A stretch of 64,000 bases of DNA, from contig NZ_FZNR01000033.1 of assembly GCF_900188005.1 (NCBI RefSeq), forward strand, positions 1-64,000, given 5' to 3'. The number at the start of each line of letters is the position of its first letter. The stretch's first letter is position 1. Source of the DNA: Actinoplanes regularis (GTDB taxonomy: Bacteria; Actinomycetota; Actinomycetes; Mycobacteriales; Micromonosporaceae). Positions 1 through 8,802 of the stretch are shown here, in pieces. A program made the translations under genes and the position numbers. Below the pieces are notes generated by a model, which was given only the letters and a program-made list of their open reading frames with translations, made no database searches and had not been told where the DNA came from.

Positions 1-430
1 CCCTACGTCGCCGGGTACTGGCAAGCCTCATGACCAGCCGGAACACCACGCCATCGAGCGATGACGAACTACCAGAAACTCACAAACCGGCCTCTCACAG
101 CGGCCACACGATCCGGCGCCCACCTCGGGCAGGCACGGGACCTGTGCCCGCCGCCTCGCGCCAGACCCTGCCAGCCGGCGCCCACAGTGGTCAAAGCGGC
201 CGCGACACCACCACCAGACCCAGCCCAGGCTCCACGGCTGGGCCCGGTGGTGGTATCCCGAGCACCCTGACAACCATGAGACCCAGCCCAAACTCCACAG
301 CTGGACCCGGTGGTGGTATCCCGAGCACCCTGACAACCAGGAGACCCAGCCTGACCGGCCCGGCTGGTAACAGCGGCGTTCGGACAACCCTGAGGCGCGG
401 CTCGCCCGGTGGTGGCTCGTCGGGGTGGGG
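1..430. other. Gene-free stretch downstream of the ABC operon
   Basis: No convincing gene is visible. Open frames here are repeat-rich, low-complexity and match no family I recognise. The stretch lies downstream of the minus-strand ABC operon that ends at 431, and positions 216-352 hold a tandem repeat described separately. The window edge cuts whatever lies further left. Confidence 0.6.
216..352. repeat. 63-bp tandem direct repeat, two copies plus a start of a third
   Basis: Copies run 216-278 and 279-341, with a partial third from 342. Each begins AGACCCAGCC and contains CCCGGTGGTGGTATCCCGAG. The two full copies differ at a handful of positions. The period is 21 codons, but neither strand gives a credible protein. 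Confidence 0.85.
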
Positions 431-1108
431 TCAGAGCGAGTCGACGAGGCGGCCGTCGCGGAGGGTGAGGACCCGGTCGGCCCGGTCGATGAGGTTGGGG
501 TCGTGGGTGGCGACCAGGGCGGTCATGCCACGGGCGTCGACCACGGCACGGAGCAGGTCCATGATGGCGCGCCCGGTGTCCGAGTCGAGCTGCCCGGTCG
601 GCTCGTCGGCGATCAGCAGGTCAGGGTCGTTTGCCAGCGCCCGGGCCAGCGCGACCCGCTGCTGCTGGCCGCCGGAGAGCTCACCCGGACGCTGGTTCGC
701 CTGGCCACCGAGCCCGACGAGCTCGAGCAGGACGGCGACCCGCTCGTCCCGCTCGCGGGGATCGCGGCCGGCGAGGCGCATCGGGATGCTGACGTTCTCG
801 GCGGCGGACAGGATCGGGATCAGGCCGAACGACTGGAAGACGAAGCCGATCGTGTCCCGGCGCAGTTCGAGCAGGTCGCTCTCGGGCGCCCCGGTGACGT
901 TCCGGCCGGCGACCGTGATGCTGCCGGCGGTCGGGCGGTCCAGACCCCCGATCAGGTTCAGCAGGGTGGTCTTGCCGGCACCGGAACGGCCCCGGACGGC
1001 GACCAGCTCGCCCTTGTCGGCAGTGAAGGAGACGCTGGAGAGGGCGTGGACGGCGCGCTCTCCAGCGCCGTATGCGCGGCTGAGGCCGGACACCTCGACG
1101 ACGCTCAT
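431..1108 (-). CDS. ABC transporter ATP-binding protein (MacB/LolD type)
   Basis: 225 aa nucleotide-binding subunit, the usual length for MacB/LolD-like ATPases that energise FtsX-type permeases. Walker A GRSGAGKTT at residues 40-48, signature LSGGQ at 144-148, Walker B DLLIADEP at 163-170 and H-loop His about 202 are all present. The start codon overlaps the stop of the upstream ATPase gene (TCAT at 1105-1108), and GGGAGGA lies just before it. It is the last gene of a four-gene operon with two large permeases. Proteins of this class usually move lipids, lipoproteins or peptides out of the membrane or act mechanically on envelope factors. The substrate cannot be told from sequence. Confidence 0.93.
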   Translation of the reverse strand: MSVVEVSGLSRAYGAGERAVHALSSVSFTADKGELVAVRGRSGAGKTTLLNLIGGLDRPTAGSITVAGRNVTGAPESDLLELRRDTIGFVFQSFGLIPILSAAENVSIPMRLAGRDPRERDERVAVLLELVGLGGQANQRPGELSGGQQQRVALARALANDPDLLIADEPTGQLDSDTGRAIMDLLRAVVDARGMTALVATHDPNLIDRADRVLTLRDGRLVDSL

Positions 1109-2220
1109 CGGTCCTCCCCGGAGACGGAAGTGTCGGTTGCGGAAGGCGGCTCGGACGCAGCGAAGCCGGGACGGCCCTCGACTGCGTCGGTTGCGGACGG
1201 AGCGGAGCCGGCCTCAATCGTGTCGGTTGCGGAAAGCGTCTCGGACCAAGCGGAGCCGGGGTTGGCCTCGGCCGTGCCGGTTGCCGAGGGCGGGATCGTG
1301 CCGGGACGGACCTCGACGCGGTCGGTCTCCAGGTCCAGCCGGACCCGGTCGCGCAGGCTGAGGGCCTCGACGAACGCGGCCGGCAGCTGCAGCCGCCCGG
1401 CACGGTCCAGCACCGCGTACTCCTCGGAGACGTGCTGCTGCGTGCCGTCCGCGGCGAGCCGGGCCGAACGACGTACCTCGGAAGCGGTTTTCCCGTCGCG
1501 GATCGCGACCGCCCGCCGGACCTGGCCCGCCACGTTCCTGTCGTGGGTGACCACCACGACCGTCACCCCGAGCTCCGCGTTGACCGCGCGCAGCGCGCCG
1601 AACACCTCGTCCGCGGTGGCCTCGTCCAGCTCACCGGTCGGCTCGTCGGCGAAGATCACCTCAGGGTCGTTGGCGAGGGCGACCGCGACCGCGCAGCGCT
1701 GCTGCTCGCCGCCGCTCATCTCGGCGGGACGCCGGTCGGCGCGGTCACCTACCCCGACCATCTCCAGCAGCTCCGCGGCCTTCCGGCGACGACGGCCACC
1801 CGCCAGGCGCATGGGCAGCTCGACGTTCTCGCGGGCGGTCAGGTACGGCAGCAGGTTCCGCGCGGTCTGCTGCCAGACGAAGCCGACGATCCGCCGCCGG
1901 TATTCGAGGCGCTTCTTCGGGGTCATGCCGAGCAGGTCGTAACCGGCCACCTTGGCGATGCCGGCGGTCGGCTCGTCGAGGCCGGACAGGATGTTGAGCA
2001 TGGTCGACTTGCCGGAGCCGGAGGCCCCGACGACGGCGAGCAGCTCACCCCGGTCGACCACCAGGTCGAGGCCCTGCAGGGCCATCACCTCGGTGCCCTC
2101 GGTACGGAAGATCCGGACCAGACCGTCGCAGACGATGTGCCCGCTGAGCCGGTCCTGTCCACCGGCACGCGCGACGGCACGTTCCGCCGCCCGCCTCTCC
2201 AGATCGGCGAGATCGGTCAC
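1105..2220 (-). CDS. ABC transporter ATPase with C-terminal AbrB-like domain
   Basis: About 371 aa from a GTG start chosen because GAGGAG sits 5 nt upstream. An in-frame ATG at 2262 would overlap the permease gene. Residues 30-250 are a complete MacB-type ATPase: Walker A GASGSGKST at 65-73, signature MSGGEQQR at 168-175, Walker B VIFADEP about 188-194. Residues about 267-306 (VLDRAGRLQLP, then LSLRDRVRLDLE and DRVEVRP) match the spacing of the SpoVT/AbrB swapped-hairpin fold. The last 65 residues are a Ser/Ala/Thr-rich tail built from imperfect repeats around SATDT. The permease stop lies 28 nt upstream, and the next ATPase overlaps by 4 nt. The AbrB-like assignment rests on my reading of the motif. 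Confidence 0.88.
   Translation of the reverse strand: MTDLADLERRAAERAVARAGGQDRLSGHIVCDGLVRIFRTEGTEVMALQGLDLVVDRGELLAVVGASGSGKSTMLNILSGLDEPTAGIAKVAGYDLLGMTPKKRLEYRRRIVGFVWQQTARNLLPYLTARENVELPMRLAGGRRRRKAAELLEMVGVGDRADRRPAEMSGGEQQRCAVAVALANDPEVIFADEPTGELDEATADEVFGALRAVNAELGVTVVVVTHDRNVAGQVRRAVAIRDGKTASEVRRSARLAADGTQQHVSEEYAVLDRAGRLQLPAAFVEALSLRDRVRLDLETDRVEVRPGTIPPSATGTAEANPGSAWSETLSATDTIEAGSAPSATDAVEGRPGFAASEPPSATDTSVSGEDR
1130..1290 (-). repeat. Short degenerate repeats encoding the Ser/Ala/Thr tail of the ATPase
   Basis: Four near copies of GTGTCGGTTGCGGA (plus-strand reading, at about 1130, 1184, 1220 and 1272), separated by variable GC-rich spacers, lie inside the 3' end of the ATPase gene. 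They translate on the minus strand to the repeated SATDT-type tail. The region looks like a locally expanded low-complexity segment. Confidence 0.7.
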
Positions 2221-2248
2221 GACAGCTCCTCTGACCACAGCAGCACGA

Positions 2249-4876
2249 CTACTCCTCTCCAAGCCGCAGCACCGTGCCGAGGCGCAGGCGGCGGTTGGCG
2301 ACGTTCTCCACGACGAGCGCGGCGATCACGGCGAGGACCGCGACGGCCAGGACACCGCCGGCGAGCCTCGGATCCAGACTGATCCCGGCGCTCACCCCGG
2401 CCGTGAACCCGTCCAGCCCGAGCGCCGGCCCGATCAGCGAGGGCAGTGCGAACCCGGCCAGTCCACCGGCCAGGATCGCCACCCCGATCAGCGGGACCAG
2501 CTCGAACACCAGCAGCCGGCGCCCCTGCCCCGGCGACAGGCCCATCGTCCGCAGCCGGGACAGCGTACGGCCCCGAGCGGGTGCCCCGGTCAGCACCGCG
2601 AGCACCACGGAGGACAGTGCGAGCAGCGCGGCCGCGCTCATCCCGGCGGTGAAGGTGAAGCTCAGCGCCCCGTCGACACCGCGCTGCTCCAGCGCGGCGC
2701 GGTAGGCCGCGTGCGTGGTCACCACGGCCGGCACGGGCAGCTGCCAGTCCTCGACCGTACGACCGGTCGTCTGCTTGAGCTGCTCCCGCTGCCCCGCGTC
2801 GGCGACCGTCCGCAGCTGCCCCACATCGAATCCGTCCCCGTCGACCAGGATCCGGTTCGGCCGGAGCGGCTGGTAGTCCGGGATCGGCATGGCCTGCTGC
2901 GGCAGCACCAGGAAGTCTCTGGTCTCCGCGTCGAGGCCCGGCACGCTGTCGAGGGTCGCGGCGATCGTGAACTTGTACGTCCGTCCCTGCACCTCGACGG
3001 TGCCGTTGCCGCCGATCTGCCCGGCCAGGTGCCTGGAGACGGCCGCGGGCACCCGCTCGCCGCCCGGCACGGCACCGGTCAGCGCGGGCGGCAGTTCCAG
3101 CCCGGCGGTCGTCGCGTTCAGCACCATCGCCTCGCCCTGCAGGATCATCGGGCCGGCGTCGCCGTGGATCTCGGCGCCCGGTGCGAGCAGCATCGACGTG
3201 GCCCGGCTGACGTGCGGCAGCTCGGCGACGCGCCGGTCGGTGTCCGGGGTGAAGTAGTAGCCGCTGATCACCGCGTCGGCCGGCACGACCAGGTCCGCGG
3301 CGCGGTCCCGGCCGCCGTCGACCGTGCTGGTGACGGTGCCGGTGAACAGGCCGGTGGCGATCGCCACGACCAGCACCGCCAGCGGGCCGGAGTGCAGCGG
3401 CGCGCGGCCGGCGCCGGACAGGCCGAGGAAGGCGATCGCGCCGCGGGCGCGGGCGGCCAGCCTCCCGGCCCAGCGCAGCGGGAACGGCACGACCCGCAGC
3501 GCGACGACCGAGGCGGCCAGGGCGAGCAGCACCGGCGCCGCGATCAGGTAGGGGTCCACTCCCGCCCCGGTGTCCAGGCCGCGCCGACGCAGCAGGTAGA
3601 CGCCGCCGGCCGCGAGCACGATCAGGAACCCCTCGGCGGTGAGCCGGCGCGCCGACGGCCGGAGCGCGGCCTCGTCGGAGCGGTGCCCGGTGAACGACGG
3701 ATGCCGGGCGGCCAGCGCCGCGTAGACCGGGGCCGCGAGCACCCCGAGCAGCGCGACGATCCCGACGAGCAGCGGCTCGAAGTCGTCCGCGCGGCCCGGG
3801 AGCAGGGCACCGGCCAGCCAGCCCGCCGCGACCGCGACCGGGACCACGATGAGGGCTTCGCGGATGGTACGCCCGGCGACCGACCGTACCGCCCCGCCCC
3901 GCGCGCGCAGCAGCGCGAACTCGGCCCGTCGCCGGTCGGCCATCAGCCGCGCGGCGAGCAGGATCAGCCCGGCCGCGGTCGCCAGGATGCCGGCCTGCAC
4001 CACGGCCAGCAGCGCCTGCACGGCCCGGACCTGCCGGTCGAACTCGGCGAGCGTGCTGTCCAGGCTGCTCCAGAGCGTGGTGCCGGCCGGTGGGGTACGC
4101 CGTGCCGCGGCCACCGCCATGGTCAGCGCGTCCACCCGGTCGGCGGTGATCCGCCGCTCGTCCAGCCGGTAGCGCCACCGGTCGGTCAGGTCCTGCAGCT
4201 CGGCCCCGGCCGCCAGCGCGCCGGCCTGGTCGGTGAGCATCACCCCTTCCTTCCGGACGCTCTCCCCGCAGGCCCCGGTGGCCAGCCTCTGGTCGTCCCA
4301 GATCGGGTCGGCCGGGTTCACTGGGGTGAACACGCCGGCGACGCGGGTTCGGGTCTCGCCCCAGCGGCCGCTCAGCCCGAAGGTGTCACCGACCTCGAGG
4401 CCGAACGCCTGCGCCAGGTCCTGCCCGACGATCACCTCGGGTGTCCCTCCCGACCGCGCGGCCCGTCCCTGGACCATCGTGACGGCCTGGGCGGTGTCGG
4501 GTTCGAAGCGGAGCTTGGCCAGGTTGGGGCAGGGCCCGGCGGTGGTACCGGCCGGGATGACCGACAACGGGTCACTCTCGGCCAGGTACCAGGCGGCGCC
4601 GACCAGTCCGGGCAACGGCGCGGGCAGGTCCGCCCGGAGCGTCGCCAACCGGTCGGCCTGGGCCGCGGCACTGACCTCGCCGTCGACAGGCCGCCCGGAG
4701 AAGGTGAGGTCGCGGTTGCTGGACGCGAGCTTGCCGATGTCGCCGCGCAGGCCGTCGTCGGTGCGGCCGTTCGCCAGCCGGGCCGGGCCGGAGACCAGAA
4801 ACGCGGTCAGCCCCGCAAGCAGCGCGAGCAGAGCAAGCTGGCCCGCAAAAGCACGAACCCGCCGCACCACGCTCAT
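2249..4876 (-). CDS. FtsX-family ABC transporter permease
   Basis: 875 aa. The start MSVVRRVRAF is chosen because it overlaps the upstream permease stop in an ATGA (4873-4876); the frame stays open much further upstream, but that part is antisense-like. An N-terminal membrane helix (about residues 10-28) is followed by a large extracytoplasmic domain. A first FtsX core has helices around LLAVVQAGILATAAGLILLAARL and a cytoplasmic RRRAEFALLRARGG segment. A second extracytoplasmic domain and a C-terminal FtsX core follow, with SRLRTMGLSPGQGRRLL. The RRRAEFALLRARG and RLRTMGLS elements are typical coupling segments of MacB/FtsX permeases. It presumably pairs with the permease encoded immediately upstream and the two ATPases downstream. 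Confidence 0.92.
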   Translation of the reverse strand: MSVVRRVRAFAGQLALLALLAGLTAFLVSGPARLANGRTDDGLRGDIGKLASSNRDLTFSGRPVDGEVSAAAQADRLATLRADLPAPLPGLVGAAWYLAESDPLSVIPAGTTAGPCPNLAKLRFEPDTAQAVTMVQGRAARSGGTPEVIVGQDLAQAFGLEVGDTFGLSGRWGETRTRVAGVFTPVNPADPIWDDQRLATGACGESVRKEGVMLTDQAGALAAGAELQDLTDRWRYRLDERRITADRVDALTMAVAAARRTPPAGTTLWSSLDSTLAEFDRQVRAVQALLAVVQAGILATAAGLILLAARLMADRRRAEFALLRARGGAVRSVAGRTIREALIVVPVAVAAGWLAGALLPGRADDFEPLLVGIVALLGVLAAPVYAALAARHPSFTGHRSDEAALRPSARRLTAEGFLIVLAAGGVYLLRRRGLDTGAGVDPYLIAAPVLLALAASVVALRVVPFPLRWAGRLAARARGAIAFLGLSGAGRAPLHSGPLAVLVVAIATGLFTGTVTSTVDGGRDRAADLVVPADAVISGYYFTPDTDRRVAELPHVSRATSMLLAPGAEIHGDAGPMILQGEAMVLNATTAGLELPPALTGAVPGGERVPAAVSRHLAGQIGGNGTVEVQGRTYKFTIAATLDSVPGLDAETRDFLVLPQQAMPIPDYQPLRPNRILVDGDGFDVGQLRTVADAGQREQLKQTTGRTVEDWQLPVPAVVTTHAAYRAALEQRGVDGALSFTFTAGMSAAALLALSSVVLAVLTGAPARGRTLSRLRTMGLSPGQGRRLLVFELVPLIGVAILAGGLAGFALPSLIGPALGLDGFTAGVSAGISLDPRLAGGVLAVAVLAVIAALVVENVANRRLRLGTVLRLGEE

Positions 4877-7770
4877 TGGTCTTCCCCCAGTCGCAGGCGG
4901 GCCGCCGGCAGGCGGCGGGTGGCGGAGACCGCGGTGATCGCGCTGACCCCGAGGGCGACCACGACCAGCAGCGCGGCGCTGCCCACGGTTCGTCCCCAGA
5001 GGATCTCCAGCAGCGCCTCCGGCACCGGGCGGCCGGCCGCCGGGGTCAGCACCAGCAGCGGCGCCATCGCGGCCGCGACCAGCAGTCCGACCCCGAGTCC
5101 GGCGAGGGCGCCGAGCCCGGCCAGCAGCGCCTGTTCGACCATCAGGGACCGGGCCAGCAGCCGTGGTCCGGCGCCCAGGGTGTGCAGCACGGCGAGCTCG
5201 ACCGAGCGGTGCCGGGCGGTGGCCCGGGCGTCGGCGGCGATGCCGGCCACGGCGAGCAGCATCGCGCCCAGCGCCGCGCCGAAGAGCGCGAACCGGGCGG
5301 CCGCTCCGAACGGGTCGCCACCGGAGGCGAGCTCCCGGCGGTCGAGGACACGCAGACCGGTGAGGTCGGCCAGGCCGGAGGGGTTGCCACTGATCCACCA
5401 CTCGCTGGTCTCGTGGAGGACGGCGAGGTCCCAGAAGAGCCGGCTGTCGAGCGCGGTCCGGTCGGCCAGGATCGCGGCGGCGCCGGTGGTGCCGGGCACC
5501 CGGTCGACCGTGGCGACCACCTTGACCTGGATCGAATGGCCGCCGACCGTGAGCGAGGTGATGTCGCCGAGCGCGGCCCGGGCCGCTCCGGTGAGCACCA
5601 CCGGGACCGGGGGCGGGGGCTCCTTGCCGGTCACCGCGAGTCTGCCGGTGACCTCGAAGTAGCCGTCGGCCGCGGCGTTGACCGAGATTCCGGTCTGCCC
5701 GTCCGCCCGCCATTCGCCGGTCTGGCCGGTGATCCGCCAGCGGACGGGCGCCGGGCTCGCCGACTCGACCAGGAAGCCGAGCAGACCGGGACCGCCGGCG
5801 GCGACCGCCCGGGGCTCTCCGGCGTCGGTTTCGCCCAGGTCGACGCGGCGGCCGTCGGCGAAGACCGCGGTGGTGCGTACCGGCCCGGTGCTGCTGATCC
5901 AGCCGTGTTGCAGGGTCCCGGTGGCCGGGCCGGAGCCGACCGCGGCGGCGAGCTTCCCGAGCAGCTCAGTGGGCGGCCCGCCGGTGGCGTCGTCGCGGGC
6001 CTGGACCACTCCGGCGGCGGCCGCCGTGTCCAGGACGACCAGTTCGGCCGGGTCGGCGCCCGCGGTCAACGGCACGTAGTCACGCCAGGCCGGGAGCACG
6101 GCGCGGACCCCGGGCAGGGCGGCGAGTTGTCCGGCCCGTGCGGCCGGGGCCGAGCCGCCGGCCTCGACCAGCCGCAGGTCGGCGCCGACCTGCTGAACCG
6201 CCTGGTCGACGCGGGACTGCTGGGCGGTGGCGGCCAGGCACCAGGAGACGGTGGCGGCGGCGACCGCGAGGGCGAGCATCACCATCGGGCCGGCGTGCGC
6301 GCGGCGGCCGGCCTGCCAGGTGCCGAGCAGCGCGGCCCGCGCGCGGCCCCGGTTCAGCCGGGCGGCGACCAGCCTGGCGACCGGTGGCAGCAGCCGGATG
6401 GCGAGGACCGCGCCGGTCAGCACGCCGAGGGTGGGTGCGGCGGCGAGCAGCGGGTCGATGCCGAGGCCGCCCGCGCCGGTGGGGGCCGAGTACTGCCGCA
6501 GTTGCAGCCAGGAGAGCGCGGCCAGGGCGACCACGACCAGGTCCAGGCCGGCGCGGCGGAGCATCGGCAGGCGTTTGCGGCCGGTGGTCTCGGCGACGTA
6601 GGTGCCGCCGCGGCGCAGCGCGGGGGCGGTGAGGGCGAGCACTCCGCCGACCGCGACGAGTGCCGAGACCAGCCAGACGCCGGCATCGAGCGTCACCGCG
6701 GCGTACTTCAGGCGAAGCAGGCTGACGGCCGCCGGCGCGCCGATCAGCGCGGCCGGCAGGACCAGGGCGAACGCTTCGATCGCGGCGATTCCGGCGAGCT
6801 GCCGGCGGGACGCGCCGCGGGCGCGCAGCAGCGCGGTCTCGCTCTTGCGGGACTCGGCGAGCAGCACGGCGACCAGCGACAGCGCGTAGCCGCCGAGAAC
6901 GACGATCAGCAGGATCGGGGTGACCAGGGTGGAGCGGCGGACCAGGTCGGCGCGGTTGAGGCGGTCGGCCAGGTCCGGCAGGCCGGTGGTCACCGTCGCC
7001 GAGGACCCGAGGCCGGAGGAGCGTTTCAGGTCCTCGCGGGTCGCGGCCGCGATCTCGGCGGTACGCCGGATCGAGCCGAGGGTCGGGTTCGCGAGGTCCG
7101 CCTCGACCAGCCAGCCGCCCGACGCCCCGGCGAAGAAGGCCGGGTCCTCGCTGACGATCGGGCCGTATGTCGCGGTCTGCGCCAGATGCCCGGCGGTGAC
7201 GTCCGGGACGAGCAGCCAGTACGGGTCGTTCTCGGCCCGGGGCCGCCACACTCCGCTGACCTTCCGGGCCACCACGTGCCCGGTTCGCCGGTCCTCCAGC
7301 CGCATCGTCTTGCCGCTGGTCAGCCCGAGGGCGGCGGCGGCCGGCTGGGCGAGCGTGACCTCCTTGGCGGAGGCCGGCCACGCGCCGGACACCAGTTCGG
7401 CGTGGTCGCGCAGGTCGTCGAGCTGGATGAGGGAGGCGTAGACGACACCGTCGGAGTCCGGGACGGCGTTGCCGCCGGCGCCCTTGACGGCCCAGCCGAA
7501 GCCGAACCGGGCGGCCTCCACCTTCGCCGGGGCGTACGCGTCCCGGATCGCCCTGTCGCGGGCCTGCGGATCGTTGCCGAGGGCGCCCCGCACCAGCACG
7601 GAGCGTTCGTCCGGGTCGGCGGCCGTGACCGCGGCGCGTACGCCTTCGCCTGCCGAGGCGCTGGCGTACGCGGTCAGTCCCGTCAACAGGAGCGCGGCGG
7701 CGATCAGGACCGCGGCCGCCGCGGCGAGCAGTCCCCGTGCCGCCGCCGCACGCCGGAGGATCAGCGTCAT
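4873..7770 (-). CDS. FtsX-family ABC transporter permease, first gene of operon
   Basis: 965 aa from ATG 7770 (MTLILRRAAA), preferred because GGGA lies about 5 nt upstream. ATG 7776 adds two residues and has no spaced ribosome site. A strongly hydrophobic helix at residues 10-35 is followed by an extracytoplasmic domain and an FtsX core (RKSETALLRARGASRRQLAGI). A further domain and a C-terminal FtsX core follow (RHRSVELAVLHTLGAG). The last codons overlap the next permease. Having two non-identical full-length permeases in one operon suggests a heterodimer. The 220 bp upstream to the hairpin at 8004 presumably hold its promoter; I could not pick one securely. Confidence 0.9.
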   Translation of the reverse strand: MTLILRRAAAARGLLAAAAAVLIAAALLLTGLTAYASASAGEGVRAAVTAADPDERSVLVRGALGNDPQARDRAIRDAYAPAKVEAARFGFGWAVKGAGGNAVPDSDGVVYASLIQLDDLRDHAELVSGAWPASAKEVTLAQPAAAALGLTSGKTMRLEDRRTGHVVARKVSGVWRPRAENDPYWLLVPDVTAGHLAQTATYGPIVSEDPAFFAGASGGWLVEADLANPTLGSIRRTAEIAAATREDLKRSSGLGSSATVTTGLPDLADRLNRADLVRRSTLVTPILLIVVLGGYALSLVAVLLAESRKSETALLRARGASRRQLAGIAAIEAFALVLPAALIGAPAAVSLLRLKYAAVTLDAGVWLVSALVAVGGVLALTAPALRRGGTYVAETTGRKRLPMLRRAGLDLVVVALAALSWLQLRQYSAPTGAGGLGIDPLLAAAPTLGVLTGAVLAIRLLPPVARLVAARLNRGRARAALLGTWQAGRRAHAGPMVMLALAVAAATVSWCLAATAQQSRVDQAVQQVGADLRLVEAGGSAPAARAGQLAALPGVRAVLPAWRDYVPLTAGADPAELVVLDTAAAAGVVQARDDATGGPPTELLGKLAAAVGSGPATGTLQHGWISSTGPVRTTAVFADGRRVDLGETDAGEPRAVAAGGPGLLGFLVESASPAPVRWRITGQTGEWRADGQTGISVNAAADGYFEVTGRLAVTGKEPPPPVPVVLTGAARAALGDITSLTVGGHSIQVKVVATVDRVPGTTGAAAILADRTALDSRLFWDLAVLHETSEWWISGNPSGLADLTGLRVLDRRELASGGDPFGAAARFALFGAALGAMLLAVAGIAADARATARHRSVELAVLHTLGAGPRLLARSLMVEQALLAGLGALAGLGVGLLVAAAMAPLLVLTPAAGRPVPEALLEILWGRTVGSAALLVVVALGVSAITAVSATRRLPAARLRLGEDQ

Positions 7771-8003
7771 GAGCATCCCGGTTCGAGCATGCGGCGGATC
7801 TTGCCAGATGGGAATGGAACTCGTGGACCCCCACCCGCACGCTGTCGCCTCTCCGACCGTCAGGACCCTCGGCCGAATGTCCGATAAGCGCATACCCATT
7901 CAGTCGGCATTGTTGCCGGAACGACGCGTAATCCCCCGATTCAGGCCACGACATAACGCGTTCGTACGGCAAAGAAAGGGGTAACCGGAATAGCTGGAAA
8001 CGA

Positions 8004-8037
8004 CCGAGGGCCGCACCCTTACGGATGCGGCCCTCGG
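8004..8037 (-). terminator. Intrinsic terminator hairpin
   Basis: Perfect 12-bp stem (CCGAGGGCCGCA at 8004-8015, TGCGGCCCTCGG at 8026-8037) with a 10-nt loop, 16 nt beyond the stop of the small secreted protein gene. On the minus strand the stem is followed by GTCGTTTCC, a modest T-rich tail. Confidence 0.8.
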
Positions 8038-8053
8038 CCAGGGAATGCCTTGC

Positions 8054-8599
8054 TCAGTTGATCGCCCAGGGGCCTTGACCCAGGTTGCCCGACCCGCCAC
8101 CGTAGGGATTTGCGTACGGGCTGGACTGCGGGCCGTACGGGTCGTTCTGCGGAGCGCCGCCGTACGGGTCGTTCTGCGGAGCGCCGCCGTACGGGCCGGC
8201 CTGCGGAGCGCCGCCGTACGGGCCGGCCTGCGGGCCGCCGTACGAATTGCCGCTGTAGTCCTCGCCGCCGTCGAGGTCGTAGTACGCCTTCAGCACCCAG
8301 TTGCCGCGCCGGAGGCCGTGGCGGATCGGGTAGCAGTCGAAGTCGTCCCACCGGTGGCGGAACTCCCCGCCCTTGCCGATCTTGCGGCACGCCCGCGCGC
8401 TGCGATAGAAGCCGACGATCCGCTCACTGAAGTCCGCCGTCGTGGCCTTGCCGTTCGCCTGCGCGGCAGCCGGAGCCTGAGTCGTCGCCCGCGGGGCCGC
8501 GGGGGAACCGGACGACGCGGCAGCCGGGCCGGCGCCGATGACCAGACCCGCGGCGACCGCCAGACCGGTCATCGCGAACTCGCGCATCACCTTGCTCAT
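8054..8599 (-). CDS. Small secreted protein with Pro/Tyr/Gly repeat tail
   Basis: 181 aa. Residues 1-29 form a signal peptide (MSKVMREF, hydrophobic stretch, then AGPAAA). An Ala/Pro-rich linker leads to a compact charged region at about 55-112 with two Cys (RACRKIG and DFDCYPI) that could form a disulfide, and WVLKAYYDLDGG. The C-terminal 65 residues carry about four 9-residue units of the form PYGGAPQ(N/A)(D/G), encoded by near-exact 27-nt repeats at about 8127-8245. I recognise no family for the central part. The tail recalls Pro/Gly/Tyr-rich surface or wall-associated tails. It is a monocistronic gene with its own terminator; AGAAGAAG lies upstream of the start. Confidence 0.82.
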   Translation of the reverse strand: MSKVMREFAMTGLAVAAGLVIGAGPAAASSGSPAAPRATTQAPAAAQANGKATTADFSERIVGFYRSARACRKIGKGGEFRHRWDDFDCYPIRHGLRRGNWVLKAYYDLDGGEDYSGNSYGGPQAGPYGGAPQAGPYGGAPQNDPYGGAPQNDPYGPQSSPYANPYGGGSGNLGQGPWAIN

Positions 8600-8802
8600 G
8601 GGATCTTCTTCTCATCTGTGAAGGTAATTTCGGACAAGATGATCATATGTGTCGTGGATCTTTCGGCTTGGCGACACACAAACACGATCAGGTGACCCCG
8701 GAGTGCATTTCGAGATGCGACGGAACTCGATCGGACGATCATTTTCGTAATTCATTCCGAAATCGTCGAACGTCGAGCAGGAAAACGACGACGGCCCGGG
8801 GG

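Noticed and set aside
1952..5662. Very long plus-strand open frame opposite the ABC operon
   Set aside because: It is antisense to two clear FtsX permeases and the ATPase; its composition (Arg/Gly/Pro/Gln-rich) reflects high GC, with no domain motif.
4876..7887. About 1000-codon plus-strand open frame
   Set aside because: Exact antisense of the first permease; no start context and biased Gln/Gly/Arg composition.
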